In this document: positions 43,791-56,105 of the stretch, piece after piece
Layout: every line of letters begins with the position of its first letter
Position numbering within the stretch: position 1 is the first letter of the stretch
Source of the DNA: Dichetophora obliterata
Taxonomy: Eukaryota > Arthropoda > Insecta > Diptera > Sciomyzidae
Assembly (NCBI GenBank): GCA_963920525.1
Contig: OY986438.1
Span: 176,695,093-176,759,092, forward strand
Reading direction: 5' to 3'
Length of the DNA: 64,000 bases
Program-made: the position numbers and the translations under genes
Notes under the pieces: generated by a model
Database searches by the model: none
Told to the model about the DNA's origin: nothing
The model's input: the letters and a program-made list of their open reading frames with translations, nothing else

Positions 43791-44249
43791 GATTACCACC
43801 TGTTCCTTTCTATGGCGTATGATTTTGTTGGTAAAACATAGTCCCATTTTTGTGCCAAAAGGAACAAAAGTTTCTATGAGAGAGTCATAATTAAATTACC
43901 AGCAATATGCCAGCAAATTATTTAACAAAACGCTACATATTTGAACTAAATCGGATCATTCTAACTACACTCTATCAAAAATTCACGAGAATTAACTACA
44001 ATAATTTCTGGCAACTGATTGCCTACATTATTGTTTATTGTTGATTATTGTCGTTAAATCCCATATGGTCAATTTTTTTCTCTTTAACGTTACATTCGAA
44101 CGCATATTTCTGCAAATATATTGAAAATATATCATGAAACCATTAAATGTTGTATGCGTATATGAAAGTAGGCTTCAAGACTTGCATTTTATGAAAACAA
44201 ACTTTTCTTCTAACCTTTTTTTTCAAAAATATAACCAGTTTTATGTGAT

Positions 44250-44645
44250 CTTTAACGTTACATTTTTTTGAAGTGAGTTTCGAGGTAGATCTGCATTTAA
44301 AAAAAAAATTAGCGACATTGGGAATGAAAAAATCTAAATTAAAGGACTATATCAAAGAAGAGGGATCAAGTAAACGACTACAATCTAAATAATGAACAAA
44401 AAAAATGTTGTCTTGCACTTGTAGGAGCTCAAATGTGTGGTCTTTAACGTTACTCATTTTTTTCAAAGTGAGTTTCGAGGTACGTCTGCATTTCTTCAAA
44501 AATTACTGAAGTTGGAATCGAAACACCTTAATAAATGACCCATATCGAAAAAGAGGAATTAAATAAACGACTTAAATCAAAATAATAAAAAAATGTTGTC
44601 TTGCACTTCTTCTAGGAGCTAAAATGTGTGGTCTTTAACGTTATA
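44250..44645. repeat. Tandem duplication, unit about 195 bp
   Basis: Two units start with '(g)tctttaacgttac' (44252 and 44442) and share 'gaagtgagtttcgaggta', 'aaaatgttgtcttgcactt' and 'gtgtggtctttaacgtta'. A third partial start of the motif lies at 44631, and an earlier one at 44092. Divergence is moderate. Confidence 0.75.
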
Positions 44646-45110
44646 TTTTGTTCCTTTTTGTTCCCAGCTAAATTCTTTGCAATTTTGATCTGGTGCTCGA
44701 CACAGGCAAAATGAACATATCTGCATGAAGCGTGACAAAATCACACTGGTTTGATATTTATGTTTTGCGATGGTATGGTTTATACATAAATGAACGGAAT
44801 ATAGTCGATACAGAGCAAAATTATATTTTCGGCCGTTACTTCTACAGAAAAAATTACCATATAGAGAAAAAATATAAATATTTCACGCAAGAAATGCGTG
44901 AATCCTCTCACCAGTGATGCCATCCCGAAGAGAGTAAAAGTCCACACATGCAACATAAAAAATCCGTGTAAATCTGTTCAATCAAATTGATGTAATATTT
45001 TTTTGATATAAAATTCCATTAAAGTCGTTAATAGTTTTTAAATTTTTTTCGTATATTGTGTTTTTTTTAAATTTATGCTCAACCTAAGCATTGCCAATTC
45101 CCATCTAATC

Positions 45111-45480
45111 TTATTCCGATATTCTTTTGGTTAGGCCTTCCAAATGCGGCATCAAAAGAATTGGAAGATTGTGCTCAACTAGAAACCCAGACAGCAGTAG
45201 CTCCTTTTGTGTTATTTTTATATCAAATGAGCATTGCTTGGCAAAGGAGGAGTACAATGGAACGGTGCACTTTATTGCCTCGGCTTTCTTCTTATAGCTA
45301 TTGGTCTTAGCGTGCCCTTTTATTTCGGTCAGCCCGGCTTTGCCATGATGATCACACATTTTCAAATAAAAGTGGGAACCAGCAGGTTCCTTTGAACTCC
45401 TTGCAATCCAGCTACTGAAACCTTCATACAGTTCCGACTCTATTTTATACTTTTGTTGTAGCGTTTTTTTTACTAAAATA
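45111..45480 (-). pseudogene. hAT-type transposase N-terminal fragment with BED-like finger
   Basis: The minus strand reads YKIESELYEGFSSWIARSSK, then 'FYLKMCDHHGKAGLTEIKGH' and AKTNSYKKK. The C-x-x-C...H-x-x-x-x-H pattern of a BED finger is recognisable, but the first Cys is Leu (FYLKMC where FYCKMC is expected). Further on, 'KELLLSGFLVEHNLPILLMP' matches the helix after the finger in hAT proteins. The fragment ends with a TAA near 45111. A Tc1 element (45484) has inserted at its 5' side. Confidence 0.55.
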
Positions 45481-45483
45481 ATA

Positions 45484-47117
45484 CAGTGGCTCACAGCTTA
45501 TTTTATGCAGTGCATTCTTTGAACTTTATGGCTTTATAAAAACAAAACTAACAGGAATACACAAGATAATATGGTGTCATTTAAAAGAGCAAAAAGACTA
45601 GTTAAATAAAGGTTTTTCATTAGTGTGAATACATATACTTAGCTGTTTAAAAAATAAGAGAACAGAAAATACTGCTTAATTTCATCTCGCAGCTTATTTT
45701 ATGCAGTCACTTCTCTCTGTTACGGTACTCTAATGCTGCGCTGTCGAACGGTACTTTCGTTAGCTATGCCTTCGTTCTATTTCTATAATTGCTTTGTGTT
45801 AGCTTTTTAGTCTGATTTTTTGCTTCAAGTGTTTGCTTTTATGATTCCTTAAAATAGGGGCGCGCACAACGCTACAACAACGAGAATTGGTTATATACTA
45901 TTTTAAAAACAGCACCTTGCAGCGAAAAATGGCTGAAATGGTCAATATCAATTCCTCTACAGTGCAAGAGATCATCGAACGCTTCGTCAATAAGAATCGA
46001 TTGTACAATAAGAGCAAAGAAGCACCAAACAATATTTTTAATGCAGCCGACGAGAGGCATATTGTAGGGAAGATAAAGGCTAACCCGAGACTCTCAGCTC
46101 CGAAAATCGCTTTTGAAGTTCAAACTGACCTGAGCAAACAGTGTAGTGCTGAAACTATTCGACGTGTCTTGCGTAAAAAGAACTTTCATGGTCGAGTAAT
46201 ACGAAACAAGTCGTTTATTAGCCCGCAAAAACAGATTATGGAGATTCAACTGCGACAAGGAACATATGTCCAAGGCCCCAGAGTACTGGAATTCGGTTAT
46301 TTTTCCAGATAAATCGAAAATCAATTTATTCGGTTCAGATGGTATGTGATATATGTGGCGGAAACCGAATACCGAGGTAAAAAAAAAACTTAAAACAAAC
46401 CATGAAGCATGGCGGTGGCAGCGTCATGGTTTGGGCCTGCATGTTAGCTGCTGGTACTGGGAAGTTAGCGTTTATTGAAACAACAATGGACAAATTGAAG
46501 TACCTACAGATCCTGAAGAACAATTTGTTTCAGAGTGCAAAGGCTCTAGGTATAAAATTGAATTTCCGATTTTACCAGGATGACGATCAAAAGCACAAAG
46601 CGGGTATTGTGCAAACCAGGCTAATATACAACTGCCCACAGTTGATGACGCCACCAGCACATGTTATTTTATTGGAAAATAACATCTGGAATTATCGAAT
46701 TTCAAACAAAAACCACCTGAAAGAAATATTGAAAACGAAGTGGGCGAATATTTCACCACCTATCACTCAAAAACTGGTCGCATCATTGCCAAACCACCTT
46801 AGATCTGTTGTGGACAACAAGGGCTATCATACCAAATAATAAAAATATCAAACATCATTAATTAATACGAAAAATTTATAAATAACAAGTGACTGGCATA
46901 AAATAAGCTGTGATATGAAATTAAGCAGTATTTTCTAGTTTCTTAATTTTAAGCCAACTTAATATATATTTTAACAATAAATTAAGTTAATTCATTAAGC
47001 TAAACATCTTGTTCTTTTAAATGATACCAAATTATTTTTTCAATTCCTGTTAGTTTCGTTGTTGTAAAGCCCTAAAGTTGAAAGTATGCACTGCATAAAA
47101 TAAGCTGTGAGCCACTG
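45484..47117 (+). mobile_element. Tc1-like element with IR/DR ends
   Basis: The termini cagtggctcacagcttattt (45484) and the exact inverse (ending 47117) are flanked by TA (45482-45483, 47118-47119). The inverted repeats extend over about 220 bp. Each carries a second inner copy of the 'cagcttattttatgcagt' motif next to 'actgcttaatttcat' (45672-45710 left; 46885-46925 right), the IR/DR arrangement of Bari- or Sleeping Beauty-like Tc1 elements. Length 1634 bp; transposase decayed. Confidence 0.95.
45887..46839 (+). pseudogene. Tc1 transposase pseudogene
   Basis: 45887-46312 carries the helix-turn-helix part ('MAEMVNINSSTVQEIIERFV', 'SAPKIAFEVQTDLSKQCSAE', TIRRVLRKKNFHGR). The first catalytic block FPDKSKINLFGSDG near 46295-46340 is in a shifted frame, and the W-S-D-E motif has become F-P-D-K with the Asp kept. 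'MKHGGGSVMVWACMLAAGTG' starts the second open stretch, followed by FRFYQDDDQKHKAG (second Asp, DNDPKH expected). The Glu block is altered to VILLENNIWN and shortened by about 9 nt. The C-terminus ends VVDNKGYHTK. Non-functional. Confidence 0.9.
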
Positions 47118-47164
47118 TATATTCAACGTTAGTTCAAAAATTGAGTGTTTGGACACGCAAAGAT

Positions 47165-47290
47165 ATGGATCGGCATTAAAAAACGCATCGGTAAAAATAT
47201 CCTTACCTTCATAAGTATCGGTGTCGGCAAAGCTATCAGCATAGGCATTTTAAAATAGAGCGACTATCGGTACAAGCATCGGTTTAAATC
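47165..47290. repeat. Degenerate atcggt/cggcat repeat
   Basis: 'atggatcggcatta', 'gcatcggtaaaaatatcc', 'agtatcggtgtcggcaaagc', 'tatcagcataggcat' and 'actatcggtacaagcatcgg' form an irregular 12-18-bp tandem. Short and diverged. Confidence 0.45.
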
Positions 47291-50195
47291 AAAATTTAAG
47301 TTAATGTGGCTATATTCTTATACAAATAGAATAGTCCATCTGCACATACGCTATGCTCATTCAACTAACTACAAAATCAGCTGTCAATCGCAATCATTAT
47401 TGACACACTCATACATACACACACGCACATACACACACATGCGGTTCGAAGTGATGCAAATACAAATACAAATACATAATCCAAAAGTGTCTTCGTTATT
47501 GACAATTCAAGTAGAAAAAAGGATTTTTAGCCAATTTTTGTTACTGCCTGATTTGCCTGCTACTCGGAAGTGTTAAATAAAAAAAAGAAGGAGTGAAATA
47601 ACGGTTACCAACCATTAAGAATCCTAAAGTTATCGTCGTTGTTGTTGGTTGCATAAAATGCTCTTGATGATTGTCAACACTTTGAAGTTGATGTGTGAGT
47701 ATGTATAAGTGTCTGCATCTGAAGATGACGATGATGATGATGAAGAAGAAAAGGACGCTAATGTGTCTTTAGTGTCTTCTTTGATTTTGTTTGGCTTGAT
47801 TTTTTTTCCCCATGCCTTGAATGTGTTTATGTGTTTCAACTCAATTTAACGCCTTTGCTGAGACTTGACTGACTGCTGGTTTGTCTGTCTGTCGGTGAGC
47901 AGGCAAAGGTTTTTATTTGCAAAGAAATTGAAGCTTTTCAAAGGATGCTCTGAGCTGTGCAAAAAAATTTACAATTTTTTTTTGTGATTTTTCTCTAGTG
48001 TAAAATGAACCATTTAAGACTGACATCGTGCAAGGCGAAGGGTTTCTTAATGCTTCGTTTGATATGTTTGTTTATGCATGAGTTTGTGTGCGTGTCCTTC
48101 TCTGGTATGTGACGACCACTTGAATGTGTCAGTTAACGCTTCATTGAGTGAGTAACTTTAATCCTTTCGGGTCCATTGTTTTGATTGGGTTTTGTTTGTT
48201 TTGATTGTCATGTCAGTTTAACTGGCTTAAGATTGATTTGCCATTGATTTTGCTTTACTTGTGTTTGTATTGTAATCAGTGTTTTTACGTAGCGAAAGGG
48301 TTGGTGTAAGAGTTTGGAGTAAACAAATTGTGAAAAATAGAGATTTTGATATTTCTAATTTGTTGAATAAAAGTCGGTCGAAGTGGAAATCTATAAAAGC
48401 TTAGCTTTTTGATTTAAAGCAATCCATACAAATTAAAAATAATAAAAGTCGAGCTCAGTAGAAGTCTGCAAGGGGCACCATTTATTATTACCATTCAAAA
48501 AGTTATTCTTTTGGAAATTTTTTAAAGAAAATTATTGCAGCGAGTGTTTTTAAATTTTCTGACTATTTTTAAACATACATAATTCAACTAAAAATAAAAA
48601 TGTTTTCCAATAAAAATCTTCAATATTCTCATAGTAGGTATCTCCCTAGCGATAAAAAGTCTTCCTAGATGCCCCAATGCTGCAGTGATTGCGGCCTTTT
48701 CTTGCATGCCAAATAACAGTTTTTAGAGAATTAAGAATTTATAATTAATAGAGAATTATGCAAAAAAAATAAAACAAAATCAAATCGATCAGATGATTTG
48801 TTATCGAGTTAGAACTGCAGCAAATTAGAAAAAAAACGAACATTTTAAGAATAACGCGTTTAAAGATGAAAGTAGTTAGATAAACAGTTACTTTTTGAAA
48901 GACTGTTGTTAAAAAACTATTTGAAATACACACTTAAAATTTTAATACATAATTTTTTAAAGAAAACCTCTGGAAAACTGCAAAAAATCGAATTCCACAA
49001 AAGTAGTGACTTTAAAAGCTTAGCTTTTTTATTGTAAAACTTTTCTTAAGACTCACTAAGAAATTTATCGAATAAATAGATCTTGTTTCTAAAAGTGTCA
49101 TCAAATAAACCTAAAATATGATATATTTTTCCTTGATGCGAGTCTTTTAAGTATCATAAACTGCTATGAAATGAAAATATTTAAAACAATTGAAAATGAC
49201 TAATTATTGCGCATATTAATAACGCTTCGCAGACATTTAATGCATTCATTATTCATGGATATAAACATCACAACAATAATAAAGTAAAAAAAATCGACAA
49301 CATTAATTGCCACATTATTTTTACTTTAACTCTTATTAAATTCACGCATTTCAATGAGCAAAGGAAAAAAATATAAAAACAAAAACAAATAAAAATATTC
49401 GTACTGCCCGATTGTCAACAGGCTGAAATGAGAAAAAAAACACAAATTGCACAAAAAAAAAGAAACTGCAAATCAAACTTGTGGCATCAACAAAAAATTT
49501 GCAAAAAAAAAAATACCTTATAAAAGTATTTGGCATTCTTTTTTGTGTTTTTTTTTTGCTTTATTCAATTTGTTTGAGCAGTATTCGCTCATTCAATTTC
49601 AATTGAATGCGCTGGCGTCCTATTCATTTGGACCGGAAGTTCATCGTATATCTATCCATCCATCTATCGTTTCACTCGTTCATCTGTTCTGTTGTTGCAT
49701 TCGTTCGCTTGACTGTTTCTGCTGGCTGCTCTTCGATTTTGTTCGGTTCTGGGCCAGTTTGTCAGTTTTTTCACTGGCGCATTCATTTATTTCGTTGTTG
49801 TCCATTATTTTCGGTGTTGTTCTTTGTTTTTATTGCAATTATCTTTTATTTTCGAATTTTATTTTTATTTTTGTACTGCAAGAATCGGTGGGGAAGTTTT
49901 GTGCGCCATCAACAAACTCATTCTTCGTCCTTCATATAAGAACATCATTTATTTTTCAGTAAAAGCTACACAGTAAGATATATTTTAGTTGTTAAATCTT
50001 TCTGATCATGTTTTAAAATTACAATTAAAGTAATTTAAGTAAAAATTTAGTGAACCTGAAAACTAAATATATTCTCATACTCCAACGCGTATTGCGTAAG
50101 TTTTATTTTAACTTTATGTCTCCGTTTGTAACGCCCATAAAAGAGGCGTGGTATGTTAGATTAGGATAAAGGTGCTGCCTTAATTGAGAAACACT
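47291..50195. other. Presumed intronic DNA, low complexity
   Basis: Contains a short ca/ac-rich run (47400-47445), (GAT)n at 47726-47750 and poly-A/T tracts at 49430-49560. A 171-codon plus frame at 49447-49962 overlaps a 110-codon one and reads as Phe/Leu/Ser-rich low complexity, so I do not call it. No transposon ends were recognised. Confidence 0.5.
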
Positions 50196-50205
50196 TACTA
50201 TTATT

Positions 50206-50648
50206 AGAGCCAGTTGAAGTTTTTCACATAGAGACAAAAATGCTACCCCAAGCTCAGGAACGGTTTCCAAACAACACATTTGTATTTATGCATGATTCTG
50301 CCACTTGTCTAGGCTATGAGAGTCACAAAAACCCAAAAAAGAAAAAAAAAAAGTCAGCAAACGCTAATTAATAGAGCGTTTATTGAAGTGTGGCACCGAA
50401 ATAAATGTTTAAAATTAAACTGCACCAATGCAAAGAATCTATACTTAAACGATTAGCTGCAGTTATTGCAGCAAAAGGTGGAGGTACCAAAGATTGGCAA
50501 TAACATTTTTTTAATATATTTTTCTTCCGTTATAAAAGCTTAATGCTAAGTTTTACTAATAATGAAAGGACTTCGACTATAATGCTTTTATTTCACCCGA
50601 AACTAAGAAAATATTTTTGTTTTCAGCTGGCTCTAATAATATGATCAG
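50206..50648. mobile_element. Deleted Tc1-like element
   Basis: The left motif 'attattagagccagttgaa' (50209-50227) and the right inverse of 'tcagctggctctaataat' (50624-50641) are terminal or subterminal inverted repeats. Between them, MLPQAQERFPNNTFVFMHDS then ATCLGY (50240-50305) recalls a catalytic (F)MQD(G/N)A block, and a final AAVIAAKGGGTKD (50458-50497) recalls the Tc1 C-terminus (AAxIxAKGGxTKY). Most of the gene is missing. Confidence 0.55.
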
Positions 50649-50694
50649 CCACTATAGACCAATTAGTCCCATTGTGGTACCACAGGGTTTACTT

Positions 50695-51010
50695 CCCTTC
50701 TCTTTTTCAACCAATTCGAGCAGTTCACAAAGCTTAGGATTCGGTATACCGACAATTCCGGGATTTCTTCAAGGTCCTTGAAAACCCAGTTGTTTAAGTA
50801 AAGAAATCTTTTTTGAGCCAGCGCTGGGTGAGTGCAGAGGAAATATTCTGTAGATTCTTCTTCTTCATCTCTTCAGCTTCTGAAGAAGTCGTTGTGGGGG
50901 GATGCTCATCTTCTGGGATGGAAAGACCATTACCATGGCACTAATGTGGTCTCTACTAAGGGAAATGAGTTCTTTTGAACGCATAGAGGCGTGGTCGACA
51001 TGAAAAAAGA
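50695..51010 (-). pseudogene. Non-LTR retrotransposon C-terminal fragment
   Basis: The minus strand reads (E)STEYFLCTHPALAQKR near 50820-50870, continuing LYLNNWVFKDLEEIPELSVY. (E)ST-x-(H/Y)-(F/L)-LC-x-(C/H)PALAxxR is the last part of the C-terminal zinc knuckle of Jockey/R1-like proteins, followed by the LG-type helix. Upstream residues (SRDHISAMV) fit the preceding helix in a different frame. Confidence 0.6.
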
Positions 51011-53394
51011 TATGCTCTTGTTCAGAATCATAACCTGAGCAGTGTTGATAATAAAAAATAATTAATAGCTAGCAATGTCATAAAAAAATCAACTTAATTA
51101 AAAAAACTACCAAACTACAATCCGAAAAGTGTATCTATATATGAGAATTTACACAGAAAAGTCTACCGAGTCCAAAACATTAAAACTTATTAAAAACTTT
51201 TATGTTATGAAACATTGTAATTTTATTAATTAAAGCAATTTATGCATAAATTCGCTTACCATGATGATCAAATCGTCTCCACTGTTTTACAAATACAGTT
51301 TATCTTTTTCGTAAATGTTTAGTAAATGTTTCGTAAGCTTATTTGTTTTAGTAATAATGGAAGGCACTGGCTAAAGATAATGAAAAAAAGGTTGAGGCAA
51401 GGGAAGGACAATATATTAAATGACGTAATTACTTAAATATCTAATTACTTAATTACCGAATCGAACTACAATGAAAATGTAAGTAACGTAACGCCAGATC
51501 AAAAAGCCTAATAAAAAGAAGACCAGATAAGATGTTTAAATTTTATCACTTGGAAAATAAACTTATGTTATTTTAAGCCCCTCTGAAAAAAGTTGTATAC
51601 TCTTCTATACATGTTGTAAGAAAGACTTGTGCAATTCAGAGAGTTTTGCAAATTTACTTATCCAAGTCAAAAATCTATTTCGTATTTTGCAACGACACGC
51701 CAGCACAAAATCTTGCTTATGTCTCTAAATCCTTTGAGTAGATTGTTGTCATTGTTTAAATTTGATGTAGTGCTACCTAACTACTACGCAAATATAAAAA
51801 AACCTTTTTAAAAATGAGACTTTTGTATTTTTTTTTAAATATATCTTCCTTCAAATCGTACGTAACGCCAGTTTGGAAATGCCCATATATTAATTTTACT
51901 TTGGAAACTAAACTTTCTTAGAGATAAAAACCCAATTAATTTTTATAAAATAAAATTGTACAAGAATCACATTAAACATATAAAAAAAAAAATTAACAGT
52001 GTGACTATTATAAAACTGCAAAAACCATTTGTAAAAATTCTCAAAGTGGGGGACATGTTGAAAATCTCCATTTTTTTAAATTGATTTTTAAAGTTAATGA
52101 AAGAAATCAGAAAAAAAACAAAATATTTTGTGTAGCAAAGCAAATTCTTGTATTTCTTGCATATTTCTCAAAAATATTTGTGTTTCTATCAATTTTATTT
52201 AAATAATATGCCATGGACAACATTTCTTTTGCCAAGAAAGTAAATTGCCCTTAAAAATACCTTTCCATTGAACCTAAAAATATAGACATCGTTTGAGAAT
52301 TCGCTTAATGGCGGCAAATTTAACTTTTTGTTTCATTATAAAAAACTGACTTACATAATATGTATATATCATATTTCAATATTATTTTATTAAGAAAATA
52401 AACCTTTACAAAAAATCAGTAAACTTTGTCCTAAAAACTATTTTGTTGCGTTCATAAAGTCAAACTGTCATTAAAACTACATTAACTTTGATGAAATATT
52501 ATATGAAAATTCTCCAAACCAAGAAATAGCAAATATTTTGTTTTTAGCAATGAAAAGATTTTTTCGCTTGTGCGTGAGGTTTTGAGCCTTTTACTTTAGT
52601 TGATGCTTTACTTGTTTGTTTGTTTGTTTTCAATGCAATAATATGTTTCAGGATAAAAAAATTGCATTTTAATATTTTATGGAGCTATTTCGATGAAATT
52701 TAAGTTGAAGATTCTGCTAACCCAGGAATAGAAGACAGGCTATCACATGCTTAAAAAACTAGCGTTGTAAACTAATTTTATATAAAGAAAGAAACTAAAC
52801 AAAGATAAACCGAAGGCTAACGAACAAAACCGAAGATAAACGAAGTCATGTCGAAAGCAAGCGACGCCACATAAAGATATACCTAAGGCTAAAGACCAAA
52901 AATGGAGACAAACTTCACCGAAACGTTAATTCGCTGTAACTTTTTTCCCTAAAAATAAGATTTTAAAAACAGTGCTAAGATTTATTGAAAGCTTAAATCT
53001 GGAGAGCTGATCAAGAACATGCACAATAGATCCTACTGGTCGCAGTGCTCATAAGCCCACTACAAACTTACTTGCTAACTAACTAACTAACAAATAATAT
53101 TTTTAATAAATTAAATACGAACAATTCTTGAATCGAATAAGAAAAATTAAATAAAATAGTCAGAGTAGGTGCCGCCTTTATATAACTTAAAGTATTTTAT
53201 CAATTACATGTTTTTTTATTAGTTTTTCAATTACTTGTTCTGAAAACTAAAGTAGTTTATTCCTATAGAATATATACTTTATCCTTCATAAATCTGTAAT
53301 ATTTATTGGGATCAAGATTAGCCCGAAGATTAACAAAAACATTAACAAACGATAAAAATAAAAGCCACTGATGTGTATTCCTTCCACTGATATA
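51011..53394. other. AT-rich spacer with one shared motif
   Basis: No gene recognised. 'acgtaacgccagtttggaaa' followed by tgccc near 51862 resembles the inverse of 57985-58025 ('gggcatttccatagtggcgc', acgtaacg), suggesting a dispersed repeat end. Further text near 52780-52920 (aac-gaa-gat-aaac motifs) is low complexity. Confidence 0.4.
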
Positions 53395-53893
53395 TTAGGG
53401 CGGGTCGATTAAAAAATCGCCCATTGCTCAGTAAAAATCGCGTTCTAGGGATCAAAATAAAAAACTTTGCCCGAGGAACTATACCTCTAAAACGAATTCT
53501 TATGCCCCAACTATTCCGTAGGGTCAAATTTTTAAAAATCCCTCTTTGACCCATTTAGAGTACCCCAATCGAGTCCAAATGTATAACTGACCCCCACTAA
53601 CTTTAGAGGGCCGATCCACCATGCCAGTGGCGACCCTTTTTCGCTGATTTTTTCATGTAAAGTGCCAAAAAAGGTGATTTTTTAAATGCTTACATGGGGA
53701 ACCCAGGGGGTTCCCGGGGGTGTGCCACTGTCATGGGTGGATCGGCCCTTCAAAGTTAGTGGGGGTCGGTCATACATTTGAACTCAATTGGGGCACAATA
53801 AATGGGTCAAAGAAGGATTTTTCAAAATTTGACCCTACGGGACAAAAGTCAAAAGTTGGGTCTTAAACCCATTTAGAGTGCCCCAATCGACTA
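53395..53893. mobile_element. Palindromic MITE (gggcgggtcgatt)
   Basis: The left side at 53515-53632 and the right side at 53722-53845 are inverted copies ('cccccactaactttagaggg', 'gatccaccatgccagtgg', 'tttgacccatttagagta'), joined by a 90-bp centre with its own small hairpin (gggaacccagggggttccc). The left outer edge is ttagggcgggtcgatt; the right edge is 'ccccaatcgac'. Repeats beginning gggtcgatt are common in flies. No protein is encoded. Confidence 0.75.
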
Positions 53894-55135
53894 TTATTGA
53901 AATATTATATATATATGTGGGTAAATGTTATATATTTACACAATAGTCAAATGCTTTACAAAAGTAATTTGAGTTATTCCAAAAGTAATATTCAATTTTA
54001 TGACAATTTAGTACAAAAATCAGCAAACGATGACACGATTTGTCCTATGATAAGACTGCCTGATAACGATAAATATAGTTACAGATATTATAAAAGAATA
54101 CATTTCAAAAGCGACCTCCATATAAACAAAAGTTAATAGATACTATTGGCCAATGAAATACATATTTATTAAATTTCTAGCTAAATATGACAAACTACCA
54201 AAAAAAAAACCAAAGTCAAGAGTTTCATTTCCTGTTTATTCATTAATTTATATTTTAAAAAGCAATTAAAAGACATCAGAACTTATAATGTTAACGATTC
54301 ATTATAACTTATTTTTAATAAATAAATCTTAATTTATTTTGCATAAACACAATTTGACAAGATTGACTTAATAACAGCTTCAATAAATTAATATTTTAAA
54401 TAAATAAAACCTATTAAATTTGTACTGATTTTCTAAAAATACAATAACAACAAGAAAAACAACAGTTTGCTTTACGTCTAACGCAAACTTTAATTTGGCA
54501 TTCGGACAATCGTTAGAAGCTGTTACAAAACAAAAATAGAAAAATAGCTCACTCATACACACGCAGTTTAGACGAACGTCCGGAATAAATAATTACACAA
54601 AATAGGCATTAAGAAATATGCGAATGATTTTTGGCTTTATAGCGGTATTTCTGTTTGCCACTGGAACGCAATTAAATCCTGCTAAATTGATCCAAAAATA
54701 CAAAACAAATAAAAAAAGAAAACAAAGACATGTCGGAAAAAAATACGAAATAAGCACACTGCAACTAAAGGGATGACGATGATGATGACGTTGCGCACAA
54801 AAGACAGTCTGTTTCTATTATGTACGTAACTCAATTATTGTGACGGTTAAGTCACAGTCGTATGGCTAATTTTTTGTACAAACTTAATAAAAACAACGAA
54901 CAGAAGAGAAGCATCACAACAACATCACATGATAAATACGAATACACTGCAAAAAATGTATATGCAATAGTAAAAATGATATATTTCAAGCATTAGAAAA
55001 ATAGAAAGGAAATAAAAATTAATTGGTTAGATAAAGAACACACACAGTAACAAATGCCAATTTGTAATTTAATAAGAAAAATTAAGCACTTAGTAGTTAA
55101 CCCAAAAAAACCTAAAAAAATGCAAATTTAGTATA
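53894..55135. other. AT-rich spacer
   Basis: No gene or element ends recognised. Short (GAT)n-like run near 54777-54790. Confidence 0.5.
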
Positions 55136-55980
55136 ACATAACATAACATAACATAACATAACATAACATAACATAACATAACATAACATAAAATAACATA
55201 ACATAACATAACATAACATAACATAACATAACATAACATAACATAACATAACATAACATAACATAACATAACATAACATAACATAACATAACATAACATA
55301 ACATAACATAACATAACATAACATAACATAACATAACATAACATAACATAACATAACATAACATAACATAACATAACATAACATAACATAACATAACATA
55401 ACATAACATAACATAACATAACATAACATAACATAACATAACATAACATAACATAACATAACATAACATAACATAACATAACATAACATAACATAACATA
55501 ACATAACATAACATAACATAACATAACATAACATAACATAACATAACATAACATAACATAACATAACATAACATAACATAACATAACATAACATAACATA
55601 ACATAACATAACATAACATAACATAACATAACATAACATAACATAACATAACATAACATAACATAACATAACATAACATAACATAACATAACATAACATA
55701 ACATAACATAACATAACATAACATAACATAACATAACATAACATAACATAACATAACACAACATAACATAACATAACATAACATAACATAACATAACATA
55801 ACATAACATAACATAACATAACATAACATAACATAACATAACATAACATAACATAACATAACATAACATAACATAACATAACATAACATAACATAACATA
55901 ACATAACATAACATAACATAACATAACATAACATAACATAACATAACATAACATAACATAACATAACATAACATAACATA
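55136..55980. repeat. Pentanucleotide array (ACATA)n, 169 copies
   Basis: 845 bp of perfect 5-bp repeat with two visible substitutions (A at 55192, C at 55759), then two acgta variants up to 55990. TAA occurs in every plus frame. The minus strand is open in all frames (M-L-C-Y-V cyclic), which creates apparent frames of about 290-306 codons that are not genes. Confidence 0.98.
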
Positions 55981-56105
55981 ACGTAACGTAATACTGTGAT
56001 TACATATTTGTATACTTTTCCATGATCACATATTTCACAAGACTGCAAAAATATTAAAAAATTTTTAAACTTTCACTAATATTGACCTTACTGACTTGGT
56101 TTCTA

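Noticed and set aside
49447..49962. 171-codon plus-strand open frame with hydrophobic stretches
   Set aside because: Phe/Ser/Leu-rich low complexity from T-rich DNA, overlapped by another 110-codon frame, with no recognised motif.
55090..56048. Minus-strand open frames of 285-306 codons (repeated MLCYV)
   Set aside because: Pure translation of the (ACATA)n array, with no sequence outside the repeat beyond short tails.
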